Positions 8,428 through 17,900 of a DNA stretch of 39,163 nt are shown piece after piece (positions within the stretch are counted from its first letter, which is position 1; each line of letters opens with the position of its first letter). Below the pieces are notes generated by a model. The model searched no databases. It saw only the letters and a program-made list of their open reading frames with translations, and had not been told where the DNA came from. Source of the DNA: Bacilli bacterium (GTDB taxonomy: Bacteria; Bacillota_I; Bacilli_A; RF39; UBA660); assembly GCA_017435465.1 (NCBI GenBank), contig JAFSEX010000060.1, positions 1-39,163 of the forward strand. The letters are read 5' to 3'. The position numbers and the translations under genes were made by a program.

Positions 8428-8856
8428 TTACATGTCATCACTTAAATCTAAATCACGTTCTAATTCTTCACCAGTCTCAATAACAACTTTTTCTACAATA
8501 ATATAATAAACTTTATCATCCTTTGAATCTTCAGTTACTGTAATTACAATTTGATTATTACCTTCCTTAAAATTTTCATTACCTTTTACTTTTATTTTTG
8601 CATCTTTTTCATAAGCAACATATCCTAAATCTAGGCTATCCACAGTTTCATCGATTGTAACATGGTAAGCATATACATCAGATTTAAAATCTATATCAGC
8701 ATCTGAAATAGATAATTGTTGTAAACCTAAGTTTTCTTCTTTAGAAGATGTTCCTTTAGTAAAATATAATATTGTCATTAGTAATAAAAGAATTGCTAAA
8801 CCTATATTAATAAAGAACGAAACATAAAAACCTTTTTTCATATCAATAACAAACAT
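8428..8856 (-). CDS. Membrane-anchored cadherin-like beta-sandwich protein
   Basis: A 142-aa protein with a short cytoplasmic tail, one transmembrane helix (about 13-32), and an extracellular domain of about 95 residues. The extracellular pattern (LQQLSISDADIDF, YAYHVTID, IKVKGNENFKEGNNQIVITVTEDSKDDKVYYIIVEK) matches the bacterial cadherin-like beta-sandwich family (Pfam 'Cadherin-like', PF12733 by memory). It ends in an acidic tail. The single-pass topology with a small outer domain, at the head of a T4SS gene set, could make it an analogue of VirB8, but there is no sequence evidence for that. The start at 8856 is set by AAGGAG; the frame also extends three codons upstream through TTG. Confidence 0.78.
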   Translation of the reverse strand: MFVIDMKKGFYVSFFINIGLAILLLLMTILYFTKGTSSKEENLGLQQLSISDADIDFKSDVYAYHVTIDETVDSLDLGYVAYEKDAKIKVKGNENFKEGNNQIVITVTEDSKDDKVYYIIVEKVVIETGEELERDLDLSDDM

Positions 8857-8931
8857 TTTTATCAACTCCTTGTATCATATAGAATTATAACAAAAAAGAA
8901 ATTTGTAAACAATAATAATTAAACAAATAAA

Positions 8932-8996
8932 TAAAAAAGTGATTCAAGTAGTACATTGAGTTAATTATGAGTATTATACTAAAACTTGAATCACTG
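8932..8996 (-). ncRNA. Probable ~65-nt small RNA or attenuator with its own promoter
   Basis: A consensus promoter directly upstream would start transcription near 8995. The transcript would at once form a perfect 12-bp stem (AGTGATTCAAGT, 8984-8995, with ACTTGAATCACT, 8938-8949), plus an inner AGTA/TACT pairing around an A/U-rich loop, and then run into a T-rich tract at 8932-8937. It would therefore end after about 65 nt unless read through. It could be an independent sRNA or a premature-termination leader controlling the cadherin-like gene 75 nt downstream and possibly the T4SS block. No known RNA family recognised. Confidence 0.6.
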
Positions 8997-9001
8997 TAAC
9001 C

Positions 9002-9030
9002 ATTATAAACAAAAATAAAAGAAAATGCAA
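9002..9030 (-). promoter_or_regulatory. Promoter of the small hairpin RNA
   Basis: TTGCAT (9025-9030), a 17-bp spacer and TATAAT (9002-9007). Same hexamers and spacing as the prepilin promoter at 10742-10770. The start point falls at the base of the hairpin. Confidence 0.78.
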
Positions 9031-9104
9031 AAGTTTTTTTTAAATTATTAAAACTTTTTAGAAATGTTACATTATTTATGTATAATACATCTCATTGGCA
9101 GGAG

Positions 9105-9787
9105 ATGTATTTTTTGAAAAGCAACAAAAGAAAAATCCCTACCTAATTATAATAAGAATTCTAAAATATGTTCAAGTATGTAAATTAGATTCTAAATCTT
9201 TTTCTAAAAATCTTGTATTTTTAATATCTAAAAATTCTAATACATATGGATCTTTTATAAAATTTTTAATATCTAATTTATTTCCCAAATCATTTATTTC
9301 ATTTCTAACTTTATCTTTATTATTTTCACTTGTCATTAATCGTTCATAACAAAAACTATTAATCTGTCTTTCTAGTTGTCTAACACTCCAATTTGATTTA
9401 ATAGTTTCTTCTAAATAAAAGTTTCTTTTTGTTTCATTTTCTATATTCATAATTAGACGATTATGACTCCATCTTAACTGGTTACATAGTGTGTAACCAC
9501 CTTTATAAGTTAAATAAAATTTTTCATTAACTTTAAATTTGGGACACTAAATCCTTGTCCAAATTCTTTAGTTAATTTTTTAGAAAAAGATTTTATTATA
9601 TCATTTTGTGAAGCTTCTAAATTATACTTTTCGATTAATTCATTTATAGTTGCACCTATTTCATAATATAATTCCACCATTTCAGAATTAACTTTTCTAA
9701 CTACATTTTGTTTTGATTTTAAAATCAATTTATTTTGCCATAATAATTTCCAAATATTTTTTCTTTATTAATTAATTTGTCACTCAT
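9105..9787 (-). pseudogene. Decayed DUF1016/YhcG-family nuclease gene
   Basis: Reading frames with clear similarity to DUF1016 proteins (YhcG type: N-terminal helical domain plus PDDEXK nuclease) are broken. The start is MSDKLINKEKIFGNYYGKIN, then a one-base frameshift near 9729 leads into LKSKQNVVRKVNSEMVELYYEIG. A second one-base shift near 9512 (an A/T run) leads into FYLTYKGGYTLCNQLRWSHNRLIM and EETIKSNWSVRQLERQINSFCYERL. After ESNL the frame shifts again, an in-frame TAA interrupts LEHILEFLL-LGRDFSFVA, and homology ends before the nuclease core. The gene has lost at least three reading-frame positions and the catalytic domain, so it cannot be active. It lies exactly between the Tad-like and T4SS blocks. 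Confidence 0.85.
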
Positions 9788-9876
9788 TTAATTCTACCCC
9801 AAAATACCATATATATTTTCACTATGCAAATCACCAATTTTGATTATTTGAATAACCATGTTTTCAAATATATAAA

Positions 9877-9912
9877 AACAATTATAGAATTTTTAAATTT
9901 TCTATAATTGTT
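9877..9912 (-). terminator. Second terminator-like hairpin after the Tad block
   Basis: A 13-bp perfect inverted repeat (aacaattatagaa / ttctataattgtt) with a T run after it on the minus strand. It backs up the terminator at 9944-9977, so read-through from the Tad block into the T4SS block should be low. Confidence 0.65.
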
Positions 9913-9943
9913 TGTTTTCGTATTTATATAATTTATAAAATTT

Positions 9944-9977
9944 TAAAAAAATAACAATCATTTAAAAGATTGTTATT
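9944..9977 (-). terminator. Main terminator of the Tad-like block
   Basis: On the minus strand AATAACAATC pairs with GATTGTTATT around an 8-nt loop, followed by a run of T. It overlaps the stop codon of the gene at 9976-10431. Confidence 0.85.
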
Positions 9978-10431
9978 AAACTGTAGGATCATCACCAGCA
10001 TCTGGTGGATTTGTAATTACTTTAGTTTCTCCTCTTACTGGAATTGTAAATACATTTCCTAAAACAGGAAACTCAAAACTAACATATGTAGAAACTTTAT
10101 ATATTCTATATTTTCCTTCAGGACCGGATGATGTCCCTTTAATACATACACCATTAACTGTTGCCAAAGTTCCATTTTCAGATCCAGGCGCAATTCCTTC
10201 ATCTGAAGTACATGTATGTCCTCTATAATATCCAGAATTACCTATTGTTTCAAAAATTTTATCATACGCTTCTTTTGTATAACCCTCATATTGTTCTAAT
10301 ATACTTATAATTTGATTTTTAATTCTAAATGCTTGTGAATAATTAATTGCGATTGCTAAAAAAGACGCAAAAAAGAAGATGAAGAAAATCATCAATTTAA
10401 ATAAAAATGTACTTCCTACCGCTTCTCTCAT
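9976..10431 (-). CDS. TadE-like minor pilin
   Basis: A 151-aa protein beginning MREAVGS, then one transmembrane helix (about 8-28, FLFKLMIFFIFFFASFLAIA), a helical stalk (QAFRIKNQIISILEQYEGYTKEAYDKIFETIG) and an extracellular domain with two Cys (CTSDEG, VCIKG) that ends in beta-rich VSTYVSFEFPVLGNVFTIPVRGETKVI. Short leader, single N-terminal helix and beta-rich tail describe TadE/TadF-type pseudopilins. The leader MREAVG closely matches MKEATG of the preceding prepilin, suggesting processing by the same peptidase. The gene is 27 bp after the prepilin gene and ends at a strong terminator. Confidence 0.72.
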   Translation of the reverse strand: MREAVGSTFLFKLMIFFIFFFASFLAIAINYSQAFRIKNQIISILEQYEGYTKEAYDKIFETIGNSGYYRGHTCTSDEGIAPGSENGTLATVNGVCIKGTSSGPEGKYRIYKVSTYVSFEFPVLGNVFTIPVRGETKVITNPPDAGDDPTV

Positions 10432-10458
10432 TTTACATCATCTTCCTTATTAAATTTA

Positions 10459-10701
10459 TTAATTTTCTAATTTTATGCATGTAGAAGTATTTAAAGCAGC
10501 AGTTCCAGCTGGACAACAATAATAAACACTACCACTCTTAAATGCTTTCGCACCTTTTTGGTTTAACATTGACTCACAAGTACTATTTCTTATACCAGTA
10601 CTAACTGCAGGTATAACAACAGTTGTAGCAATTAATCCTAATGCTGCTATAACAACCACAGTAATAACTGTCATATTTAATTCTCCAGTAGCCTCTTTCA
10701 T
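10459..10701 (-). CDS. Small prepilin, probable major Flp-like subunit
   Basis: An 80-aa protein, MKEATGELN followed by a hydrophobic helix (about 10-33, MTVITVVVIAALGLIATTVVIPAV) and a short polar tail with four Cys (STCESML, YYCCPAGT, TCIKLEN). Size and layout fit Flp-type prepilins of Tad systems: short leader ending in Gly, then a helix. The usual Glu at +5 is not present; Glu is at +1 after Gly6. The paired cysteines should form two disulfides outside the cell. A near-consensus promoter stands immediately upstream, so this is probably the most highly expressed gene of the block. No prepilin peptidase gene lies in the window. Confidence 0.75.
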   Translation of the reverse strand: MKEATGELNMTVITVVVIAALGLIATTVVIPAVSTGIRNSTCESMLNQKGAKAFKSGSVYYCCPAGTAALNTSTCIKLEN

Positions 10702-10741
10702 TTATATATCATTCCTCTCTTTATTTACTATTAACAACTAC

Positions 10742-10770
10742 ATTATATATTATTTGGAAATATAATGCAA
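10742..10770 (-). promoter_or_regulatory. Strong promoter for the prepilin gene
   Basis: TTGCAT (10765-10770), a 17-bp spacer and TATAAT (10742-10747). It lies in the 92-bp gap between tadC and the prepilin gene, about 40 nt before the start codon, and allows the pilin to be made independently of the assembly genes. Confidence 0.85.
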
Positions 10771-10793
10771 TAATTTGTTGTTTTTATTTACAA

Positions 10794-11579
10794 TTAAATA
10801 TTTAACATCATCATCATTGATACAAGTAATAACACAATTACACCTGCGCCAGTAACACCAAGCATTATCATTGTTTTGCCTTGCATTTTCTCTAAACGTT
10901 CTTTATATTTTTGTTCGCGTGCTTTATTTTGTAATGATGATACAGTTTTTGATAATAATAACAATTGTTCTTGTTTATTATCTTGTAAACCTAAACCTAG
11001 TCTATATAAAAGTCTCATCATACGCATAGAATCTCTAACAGGATATTTTTTAGCAAAATCCATATATGGATCTATTGATGAATCCCCTGCTTCTATTTTT
11101 CCTATCATTTCTTTTAGTCCTGGTCTAAATATTTCAGGGGCATCTTTAATCGATCTACTTATTGCCACTGGGACAGTATAGTGTTGAACTAATACTTCTA
11201 GTGACTTTAAGTAATAAGGTAAAAGTAAATCTATTTCGTGTAGATGTCTTTTATAATAACTTTTAAGTGATAAGTATTGTGATTTAAATATATAACCTGC
11301 AACTAAACCACAAATTAATATATTTAAGAAACTTAACTTATTAATAAATACTATTACCATAACTGCAAAAATTAATGCAGCATTTTTAATTCTTGTACTA
11401 AATAATTTATTCACATCAACATCATTACCATATTTAGCGATTACTAAGAATTCATAATCTTCTTCTTTAAGTAATTGTAAATATGCTTCATTATCTTTAA
11501 AGAATGCCGTTGCACTAGCATTACCATTTACAAATACAATTATTAATATTATCGCACCAACTACAAATATTTCCCACAT
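10794..11579 (-). CDS. tadC: TadC-like T2SS-F family membrane protein
   Basis: A 261-aa polytopic protein of the type II secretion F (T2SSF) family. It has an N-terminal helix (1-20), a helix pair at about 70-105, a conserved cytoplasmic helical region (EIDLLLPYYLKSLEVLVQHYTVPVAISRSIKDAP...GLKEMIGKIEAGDS) and a C-terminal helix (MIMLGVTGAGVIVLLLVSMMMML). In Tad pili, TadB and TadC together form the inner-membrane platform driven by TadA. Its start overlaps the stop of tadB by one base (TAATG), so they are translationally coupled. Confidence 0.85.
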   Translation of the reverse strand: MWEIFVVGAIILIIVFVNGNASATAFFKDNEAYLQLLKEEDYEFLVIAKYGNDVDVNKLFSTRIKNAALIFAVMVIVFINKLSFLNILICGLVAGYIFKSQYLSLKSYYKRHLHEIDLLLPYYLKSLEVLVQHYTVPVAISRSIKDAPEIFRPGLKEMIGKIEAGDSSIDPYMDFAKKYPVRDSMRMMRLLYRLGLGLQDNKQEQLLLLSKTVSSLQNKAREQKYKERLEKMQGKTMIMLGVTGAGVIVLLLVSMMMMLNI

Positions 11580-12481
11580 TATTCTGCACCTACATTCTCA
11601 TTATAGTATTTTTCACCATTTAGTAAGAAATAACTATTAAATAATAATATTGCGTGTAGAACAAGTTGTATATACCACAGTTCTATCATTTTTAAATATG
11701 AATCGGTACCTAATAATAATTGTATTACTGCAACAAGTAAGAACAACATAAGTCCATATGAAATAAATTGTTTATGGAATTGTTGTCTTTCCATTCTATC
11801 TATATATACTCCTTCAACAAGCGTATCTATATCTAGTGACATATTATCTAGTGAACCAGATATATCATGTGCACCTTCTTTAGTTACTTGTAAAAATAAT
11901 TGATGTAAATTTTTAACTATATGATAATTATATTTTGTACTCATATAATGAAGTGAATCATCTATTTGACCATTTTCATATGCCATTGTAAGCATTTTTT
12001 TAACATCACCAAGTACTGGTTCTTCTAATACACCAGATTCTACAATTCCTTCAAGTGCTTTAACAAATGATTTTGTTGTTTGATATTCCATTATTGTATT
12101 AGTTGCATAAGTTTGTATTTGTTCAAATATAAATTCACTATAAATTCTTTTATAACGCATTTGTGCTAAGTAAGGTATAAATGATATTGCTACTAATGCA
12201 TATACTATTGACCATATAATACTATAGAAGTAAAGATATGCTATACCACCAGCTACTCCACCAAAGATTACGACTTGTAATAAATAATCTTTAGTAGTGT
12301 ATTCAGCATTCATTTCTTTAACCTTTTCTTTTATAGTTTTATATGAATATGGAGCTATTTTTTCATATACTTGTCCCAATTGATTTTTGACATATATATA
12401 TACATTTTCTCCCTTTTTGGCTCTATAAGTTATTATAAACAACGCTATAAAAATTATTATGCCAAATATAAGGAAATCCAT
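11579..12481 (-). CDS. tadB: TadB-like T2SS-F family membrane protein
   Basis: A 300-aa protein with an N-terminal helix, a middle helix pair (about 70-108), a T2SSF-type cytoplasmic domain (SEFIFEQIQTYATNTIMEYQTTKSFVKALEGIVESG...LTMAYENGQIDDSL) and two C-terminal helices. It partners TadC as the pilus assembly platform. GGTGG precedes ATG, and the gap to the ATPase gene is 19 bp. Confidence 0.85.
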   Translation of the reverse strand: MDFLIFGIIIFIALFIITYRAKKGENVYIYVKNQLGQVYEKIAPYSYKTIKEKVKEMNAEYTTKDYLLQVVIFGGVAGGIAYLYFYSIIWSIVYALVAISFIPYLAQMRYKRIYSEFIFEQIQTYATNTIMEYQTTKSFVKALEGIVESGVLEEPVLGDVKKMLTMAYENGQIDDSLHYMSTKYNYHIVKNLHQLFLQVTKEGAHDISGSLDNMSLDIDTLVEGVYIDRMERQQFHKQFISYGLMLFLLVAVIQLLLGTDSYLKMIELWYIQLVLHAILLFNSYFLLNGEKYYNENVGAE

Positions 12482-12500
12482 ATTACCACCTACCTTACAA

Positions 12501-13589
12501 TTACATTATTATTTCTTCTGCATCATTAGAAATGGCATTAACCATTACTGATTCAGGTAAATTTATACCTTGGGTATCTAGATACCCAATTAAATATTTA
12601 GTAGGATTGCTTCTAAATATTCTTCCATCAGCTGTTTTTCTATAGATTGTATGATGTCCAGGTTTGTTATCTTCAGTAACAAAGAATTCTGTAACTTCTA
12701 CAATTTCTCTTTGGAATCTATTATATTGTTTAGAAAAATATCCTCTTACATGAACACCTAATTGTACATACCTATGAATAGATGTTAAGAATTGTTCAAT
12801 ATCTATATTAGATTCTAATAAACTATATAAACGACTTGGAATTGATTCCGCTTTATCAGAATGTATTGTAGAAAGTATATTATGACCTGAAGAAATTGAG
12901 TTTCTAACAGCCATAACTGCTTCAGCACTTCTGACTTCCGATAATAATATCCATTTTGGATTTTGTCTCATACATGTTACTAGTACATCTGAATAAGAGG
13001 CAATATTATTTGTTTTCATTGCAACTATATCACGATGTGGAAAAATTCTATCTAGATGTAATTCTAATGTATCTTCTATTGTAATTAATTTTTCATTTTC
13101 AAAAGTATGTGATGCTAAATATTTTACAAATTCGGTTTTACCAGAACCAGTTTCCCCACTTACAATTATGTTACAGTGTCCATGTACACATTCTATTAAG
13201 AAATCATGAACATCCAATGTAACATAATTTTCTTCTAATAATTTATCTTTCTTAAGTCTTATTTTAGCAGGAGTTTTTCTTAAAACAGCTGCAATTCCAT
13301 TTTTTGCAATTGATTCATGTACAAAGTTAAGACGCAATTCAGCACCTTCAGCATCCAAAAATGGTTGTGCCATATTAAATGTCTTACCCATTGCATTAGA
13401 ACATTGGAAAGCTATTTTTTCCATTAAAGCATTATTTACTTCATTATTTTCAACTCTATATACCCCATTTGTTAATGATTTAACCCATAACTGACCACCA
13501 TTACTATATGAAATATCAGTTACATCATCATTTTCTAAATATTGTTTTAAAGGACCAAAGTCTATATGTTCAAACACATTATCTTCCAT
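12501..13589 (-). CDS. tadA: TadA/VirB11-type secretion ATPase
   Basis: A 362-aa ATPase of the GspE/TadA/VirB11 superfamily. Walker A is GETGSGKT (145-152), the Asp box is ITIEDTLELHL (about 169-179), Walker B is WILLSEVR (213-220), and the His box is STIHSDKAESIPSR (about 240-253). It lacks the long N-terminal region of many TadA proteins and at 362 aa is near VirB11 size. In the Tad reading it powers pilus extension through TadB/TadC. Because a T4SS core with no other VirB11 lies downstream, it might serve both machines; that is inference. It overlaps no neighbour, but follows the SAF protein gene by only 2 bp. Confidence 0.92.
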   Translation of the reverse strand: MEDNVFEHIDFGPLKQYLENDDVTDISYSNGGQLWVKSLTNGVYRVENNEVNNALMEKIAFQCSNAMGKTFNMAQPFLDAEGAELRLNFVHESIAKNGIAAVLRKTPAKIRLKKDKLLEENYVTLDVHDFLIECVHGHCNIIVSGETGSGKTEFVKYLASHTFENEKLITIEDTLELHLDRIFPHRDIVAMKTNNIASYSDVLVTCMRQNPKWILLSEVRSAEAVMAVRNSISSGHNILSTIHSDKAESIPSRLYSLLESNIDIEQFLTSIHRYVQLGVHVRGYFSKQYNRFQREIVEVTEFFVTEDNKPGHHTIYRKTADGRIFRSNPTKYLIGYLDTQGINLPESVMVNAISNDAEEIIM

Positions 13590-13591
13590 TA

Positions 13592-14464
13592 TTATTCACC
13601 TTCTGTACTAACATTTGGGGTATTATTTTCTGGTAATTGATCTAAAGGTACATTTACAGTTCTTTCTTCTATAAAGTTTTTTAAATATGAACTTGTAACT
13701 TCAATTGAACCTTTATAATCTTCATCACTAACTGAAGCAACAACTGGTACGGGTATTAAATCAACAGAATATTGTGATAAATAATTTGCTTTTCTAAGCA
13801 GTAAATGTAAATCTTCACTAACACCAAAAATTAAAGTAGATGGTGTTCTGTTTTCAGCAGTATTTTCAAATACATCTCTACCACTAGAATCTAATACGGC
13901 TAAAACTTTAACATCTTTCAATAATTTCCCAATCATTGTTTTTCCATCGCCACCAATGGCCTTCATATAAATGTTTACATACATTCCATCCATAATAGCA
14001 TTTCCATAAGTATCACTATAATTAATTGAAAATGCATAAGGAACTTGTCCTTCTGGAATTTTTAATAGCACAGATGATGGAATACTGCTTCTATCCACCA
14101 CATTTACATTTTTAATTAGTGTTGAACCTTTTGGAATAAGTGCATTAACATTTGAATATGCACCATTTTCAAAAGTATCAAGTTCACTAGAATATCTCAT
14201 AACAGATTGCCCACTACCATATTCTCCTTGCATTTTATTATACATTACTTTTGCGATACTAATAGTTTCTACCATACTAGATGTAATTCTTGTCCTTGGT
14301 TGAATAGTTTCTTTGGCTACTAACACTGAAATTTGTTCTACTTGTTGATTAATTCTCCAAGAATAACCAAAATATAGAACAGCAATTCCAACCAAAGTAC
14401 CAAGAATTGTCACAGTGTTCTTATTAGTAAGAATCTTTTTTAGTGAAGCGACAAAATTATTCAT
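13592..14464 (-). CDS. cpaB: CpaB/RcpC-like SAF-domain protein
   Basis: A 290-aa protein with one N-terminal transmembrane helix (about 17-34) and an extracellular SAF domain that starts SVLVAKETIQPRTRITSSMVETISI (about 46-70) and includes ALIPKGSTLIKNVNV (about 112-126). A second conserved part follows (YAFSINYSDTYGNAIMDGMYVNIYM), and a long C-terminal region. SAF proteins of Tad systems (CpaB/RcpC) bind the cell wall or stabilise the pilus outside the membrane. It sits directly upstream of the ATPase gene, the usual cpaB-cpaF arrangement in Firmicutes. GGAGG precedes ATG. Confidence 0.88.
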   Translation of the reverse strand: MNNFVASLKKILTNKNTVTILGTLVGIAVLYFGYSWRINQQVEQISVLVAKETIQPRTRITSSMVETISIAKVMYNKMQGEYGSGQSVMRYSSELDTFENGAYSNVNALIPKGSTLIKNVNVVDRSSIPSSVLLKIPEGQVPYAFSINYSDTYGNAIMDGMYVNIYMKAIGGDGKTMIGKLLKDVKVLAVLDSSGRDVFENTAENRTPSTLIFGVSEDLHLLLRKANYLSQYSVDLIPVPVVASVSDEDYKGSIEVTSSYLKNFIEERTVNVPLDQLPENNTPNVSTEGE

Positions 14465-14504
14465 AAATACTTCCTCCTATCATAATATTAACATTATATC
14501 ACAT

Positions 14505-14906
14505 TTAATATCTAGTTTCTAGTATTGCGTCAATTTTATTTACAATATTAAATTCTTCGCCAGTAAAAGTGAGCGGTGTTGACTTGGCACCAACAGTTAA
14601 ACTAACTTTAGGTGGGTATTCAACTATATCATATATTTTTATAGTTATTTCTTTTCCAAGTCCCATACTTTCAGCATATCGTCTAATAAAACTTTCTGTA
14701 AACTTTTCTTTATCAATTGCTACTTTTCCGTCACTTACCGCATAATATACTTCATCAAATGCATCAAGCATTGCAGCTTCTGTTATTTCTTTTGTCAAAT
14801 AATAATTTTGTTCATTTGTATTAGTAACATCTTGGAATAATAGTAATATTGATATTCCTACAACACCAACTACTATTATAAAATATCCCCAAATTGAGTG
14901 TTGCAT
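14505..14906 (-). CDS. TadE-like single-helix protein
   Basis: A 133-aa protein starting MQHSIWG and then a transmembrane helix (about 8-26). The extracellular part has a helix (NEQNYYLTKEITEAAMLDAFDEVYYAV) and a beta-rich end (ITIKIYDIVEYPPKVSLTVGAK). This resembles TadE/TadG-type pseudopilins; small families of this kind in uncultured Firmicutes are annotated only as DUFs. The upstream gene ends TAATG, overlapping this start by one base. GGAGGTGG lies before the ATG at 14906, which rules out the earlier TTG. Confidence 0.7.
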   Translation of the reverse strand: MQHSIWGYFIIVVGVVGISILLLFQDVTNTNEQNYYLTKEITEAAMLDAFDEVYYAVSDGKVAIDKEKFTESFIRRYAESMGLGKEITIKIYDIVEYPPKVSLTVGAKSTPLTFTGEEFNIVNKIDAILETRY

Positions 14907-17900
14907 TAACAACCACCTCCTAATACACCAAAATCACCAATACGACATTGTCTATTTGTTATATTAACTTTTAATTTGTTATCATATGTTTCATTAAAAT
15001 CTGATAATTTATCACTTTCCGCAACAGTACCTGTTAGTGAATTTAAAAATTTACTATATCTACACAATCCATCACCACATGACCCATCATTTGATATAGC
15101 CATAGTATCATAACTAGAATAATCTGGATGTTTATCATTAAATTCTCTAATATCATCTGCCATTTGATTAGTAATTGTAATTTCATACATAGGTTCTTGG
15201 GTATAAATACTTTCTCCTTTTCTACTATTATCTGTATTTTGTGTTATATATGTATAACTGTTTCCATTTTTATATTTAAACCAATTAGGTGCTGTTTCTC
15301 TATAATTTGAATCAGTAGAAACATCATCATTAGGGAACGGATCAGTTAAAGAAATTGGTCTAAAATAATAATTAGGTGTTCCAGGTGTTGGTGGTGGTAG
15401 TGGACAAGAAGGGTCAGATACTGGATCACAGTTTTCCGGACAAGAAGGATCAGTTTCCGGATTACAAGGACATGTCCCCTCTATTGCACAATTTAAAACA
15501 GTATAATGACACGAATATATATTTTCACCACTACTACTTCCTATTTCTTTACTTATTCCACCATTTTTTATTGAAATATCAAAATTATAAGTTCCTGTTG
15601 TATCTGTTATATTAGTATAAATCTTATTTCCAGCAGAAATATAATTTTTACCAGGCGAAGTATTAGTATTCTTATATTTAATATCATTCCCATTATTTTT
15701 ATTAATAAATGCATATGGCAATTTAGTTTTATATGTATATGTTTGCTTTGCGGTAGTATCATAAATTGTAGCTTTCAATATAGCAACATCGCCTACATTT
15801 GTTGAATTACACACATTTTCTGGAGTAACACCAGTATTACTCCATTCATATAAGTATTCTTCACATACCCAATAAAAGTGTGGATATGATCCTTTTTTAA
15901 CCCTATTATTGCATATTTCTGTACATGTTATACTTGAATCTTTATAATAATATTCCGTACTTCCTGAATATTCAAGATTACTAATATTAAGACTATCATA
16001 ATCAAGAATTATTGGATGAGTTTCATCAGTTCTATCATCAACAAATGTTATTTCTTGTGATGAAATATATGATGAAAAATTATTTTTAATATTAGTTAAT
16101 TCATTTTTAAAACCATCATACATTGTATTTATAACATCTTTACTTTCTAATGGATGATCTTTATCATAACCATTTGCCATATTTAATGAATATTCTACAT
16201 TATCTGTAATATCTAGTGGATACTCAAACCCAGTTCCTGACGTAACGCTTGTAGATGAAGCTTTTATTGAAATATTTTCTTTATCAATATTAACATATGT
16301 TGTTCCATCCATTTTTTTTGTTGTACTATATTCTTTATTTGATGTTTTTGTTGCTGTATTACAAGTTAATGATGTATCTGCTTTATAACCTTTGTTTTTT
16401 GGATCACCAGGACCAGTATCACAAATAGACTTATTACTATTATAAAATGTAGTACTCCCATTACAGCATTTTAAATAATTATTTTTTCCAAAATCACTAC
16501 CTGATTCGTTGCAACATTTATCAAGATGTTTATCAGCATAACTCATGTTTGTACAAGTATTATTACCAGATGGTTTCTTAGAGCCTCCACTATCATTCCA
16601 ACATAAAGCAATTTTTATTGGAACAAAAAATATTTTAGCATCATTATAATCATATGCACTTGGAGCGGAAGTCGAATCTTTAGATAAATTATATACTGTT
16701 ACAGTAATATCTATTAAATATTTTGAATTATCACTAGGATCAATTCTTGGATTAGAAACTTTATAACTAAAATTTTTTTTTGTTAAGGAGTTGGATTTAT
16801 ATGTTGATGGAACTTCAATTACATCGTCTCCACCTACCATTACATTACCTTTAGCTTTTTGCTTTAAATATGCATCATAATCATTTGTAGTAGTATTATC
16901 AAAATATGAATGACCAACTTGATTAAGTTCATAATCCTTTTTTTTATCTATGCGTATTGTATATGTAAAAGTATAAGATGACGAACAAGCACCATTTCCA
17001 TTTATATCACAAGTAACATTCTCTTTTGCTAAATGGTGTCCTTCACTATCGTAGGATGTGTAGAATGTTGTATAAAAATAATCTGTTTTAGCAGTAGAAC
17101 ATGTTTCAGGAGAAGTTGGATTTGATAGAATTAAACCTGAACATTTGCCAGGATTTTTACTAACAAAAGTCGGATCAGAACAACAAATATTACCTTGCCA
17201 TTTATCTTTATAGTATGTTACCCAAATACCGTCATTATTTGAGGAACCTATCCATGGTTCACCGTTGCTTTGTGTTGTAACATTACAACATGATTCAGGT
17301 ATATCTTTGCAACAAACCCCTGGTCTTGCCATAGCAAATTCATATGGAGTTTGAACACCCGGAATACCTGTACCACAACATGTTTCAGGATATTCATAAC
17401 AACATGTACCAGGATTATTTTCTGCATATTTTTTTGAAACATCATTTCCAAGTGCACACATATTACTAAGATATTCAATTTCAATTTTTAAAGGCAAGAA
17501 ATAATGAAATGATATTTGTTTTGAAAGACTATTATTCTTTTTCCATCTACCAGGCGCACCAAATATATTACTACTACCATCATAAGAATTCCATCCAACT
17601 GCAAGTTTTTTTATATCATATATCCATGATATATACCATGTTCCATTAACATTTTCCAACTTTATATTTTCTACAGAAAAGTTATTTGGTGAAACTGAAA
17701 CTGATTGAAATAAATCACCAGTATTTGGTAATTGGTAAATTGCCTCTCCACTTAATTTAAGTAAACCGTTTTCGTGAGAGTATACAATTGTTTCAACCAT
17801 TTCTTCACCAACAAAAGATGCCAAAGTTTCATATCTTCGATAACGCAACGACATACCAGGATATACCACTGTATTATTTAACTGTTCAATTTGATTAAAT

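Noticed and set aside
9079-9154. A plus-strand TATAAT, an AGGAG site and a short frame MKSNKRKIPT, with a 9-bp hairpin around 9083-9110.
   Set aside because: The same DNA reads on the minus strand as the degraded DUF1016 gene (LGRDFSFVAFQK). The plus-strand signals are antisense coincidences.
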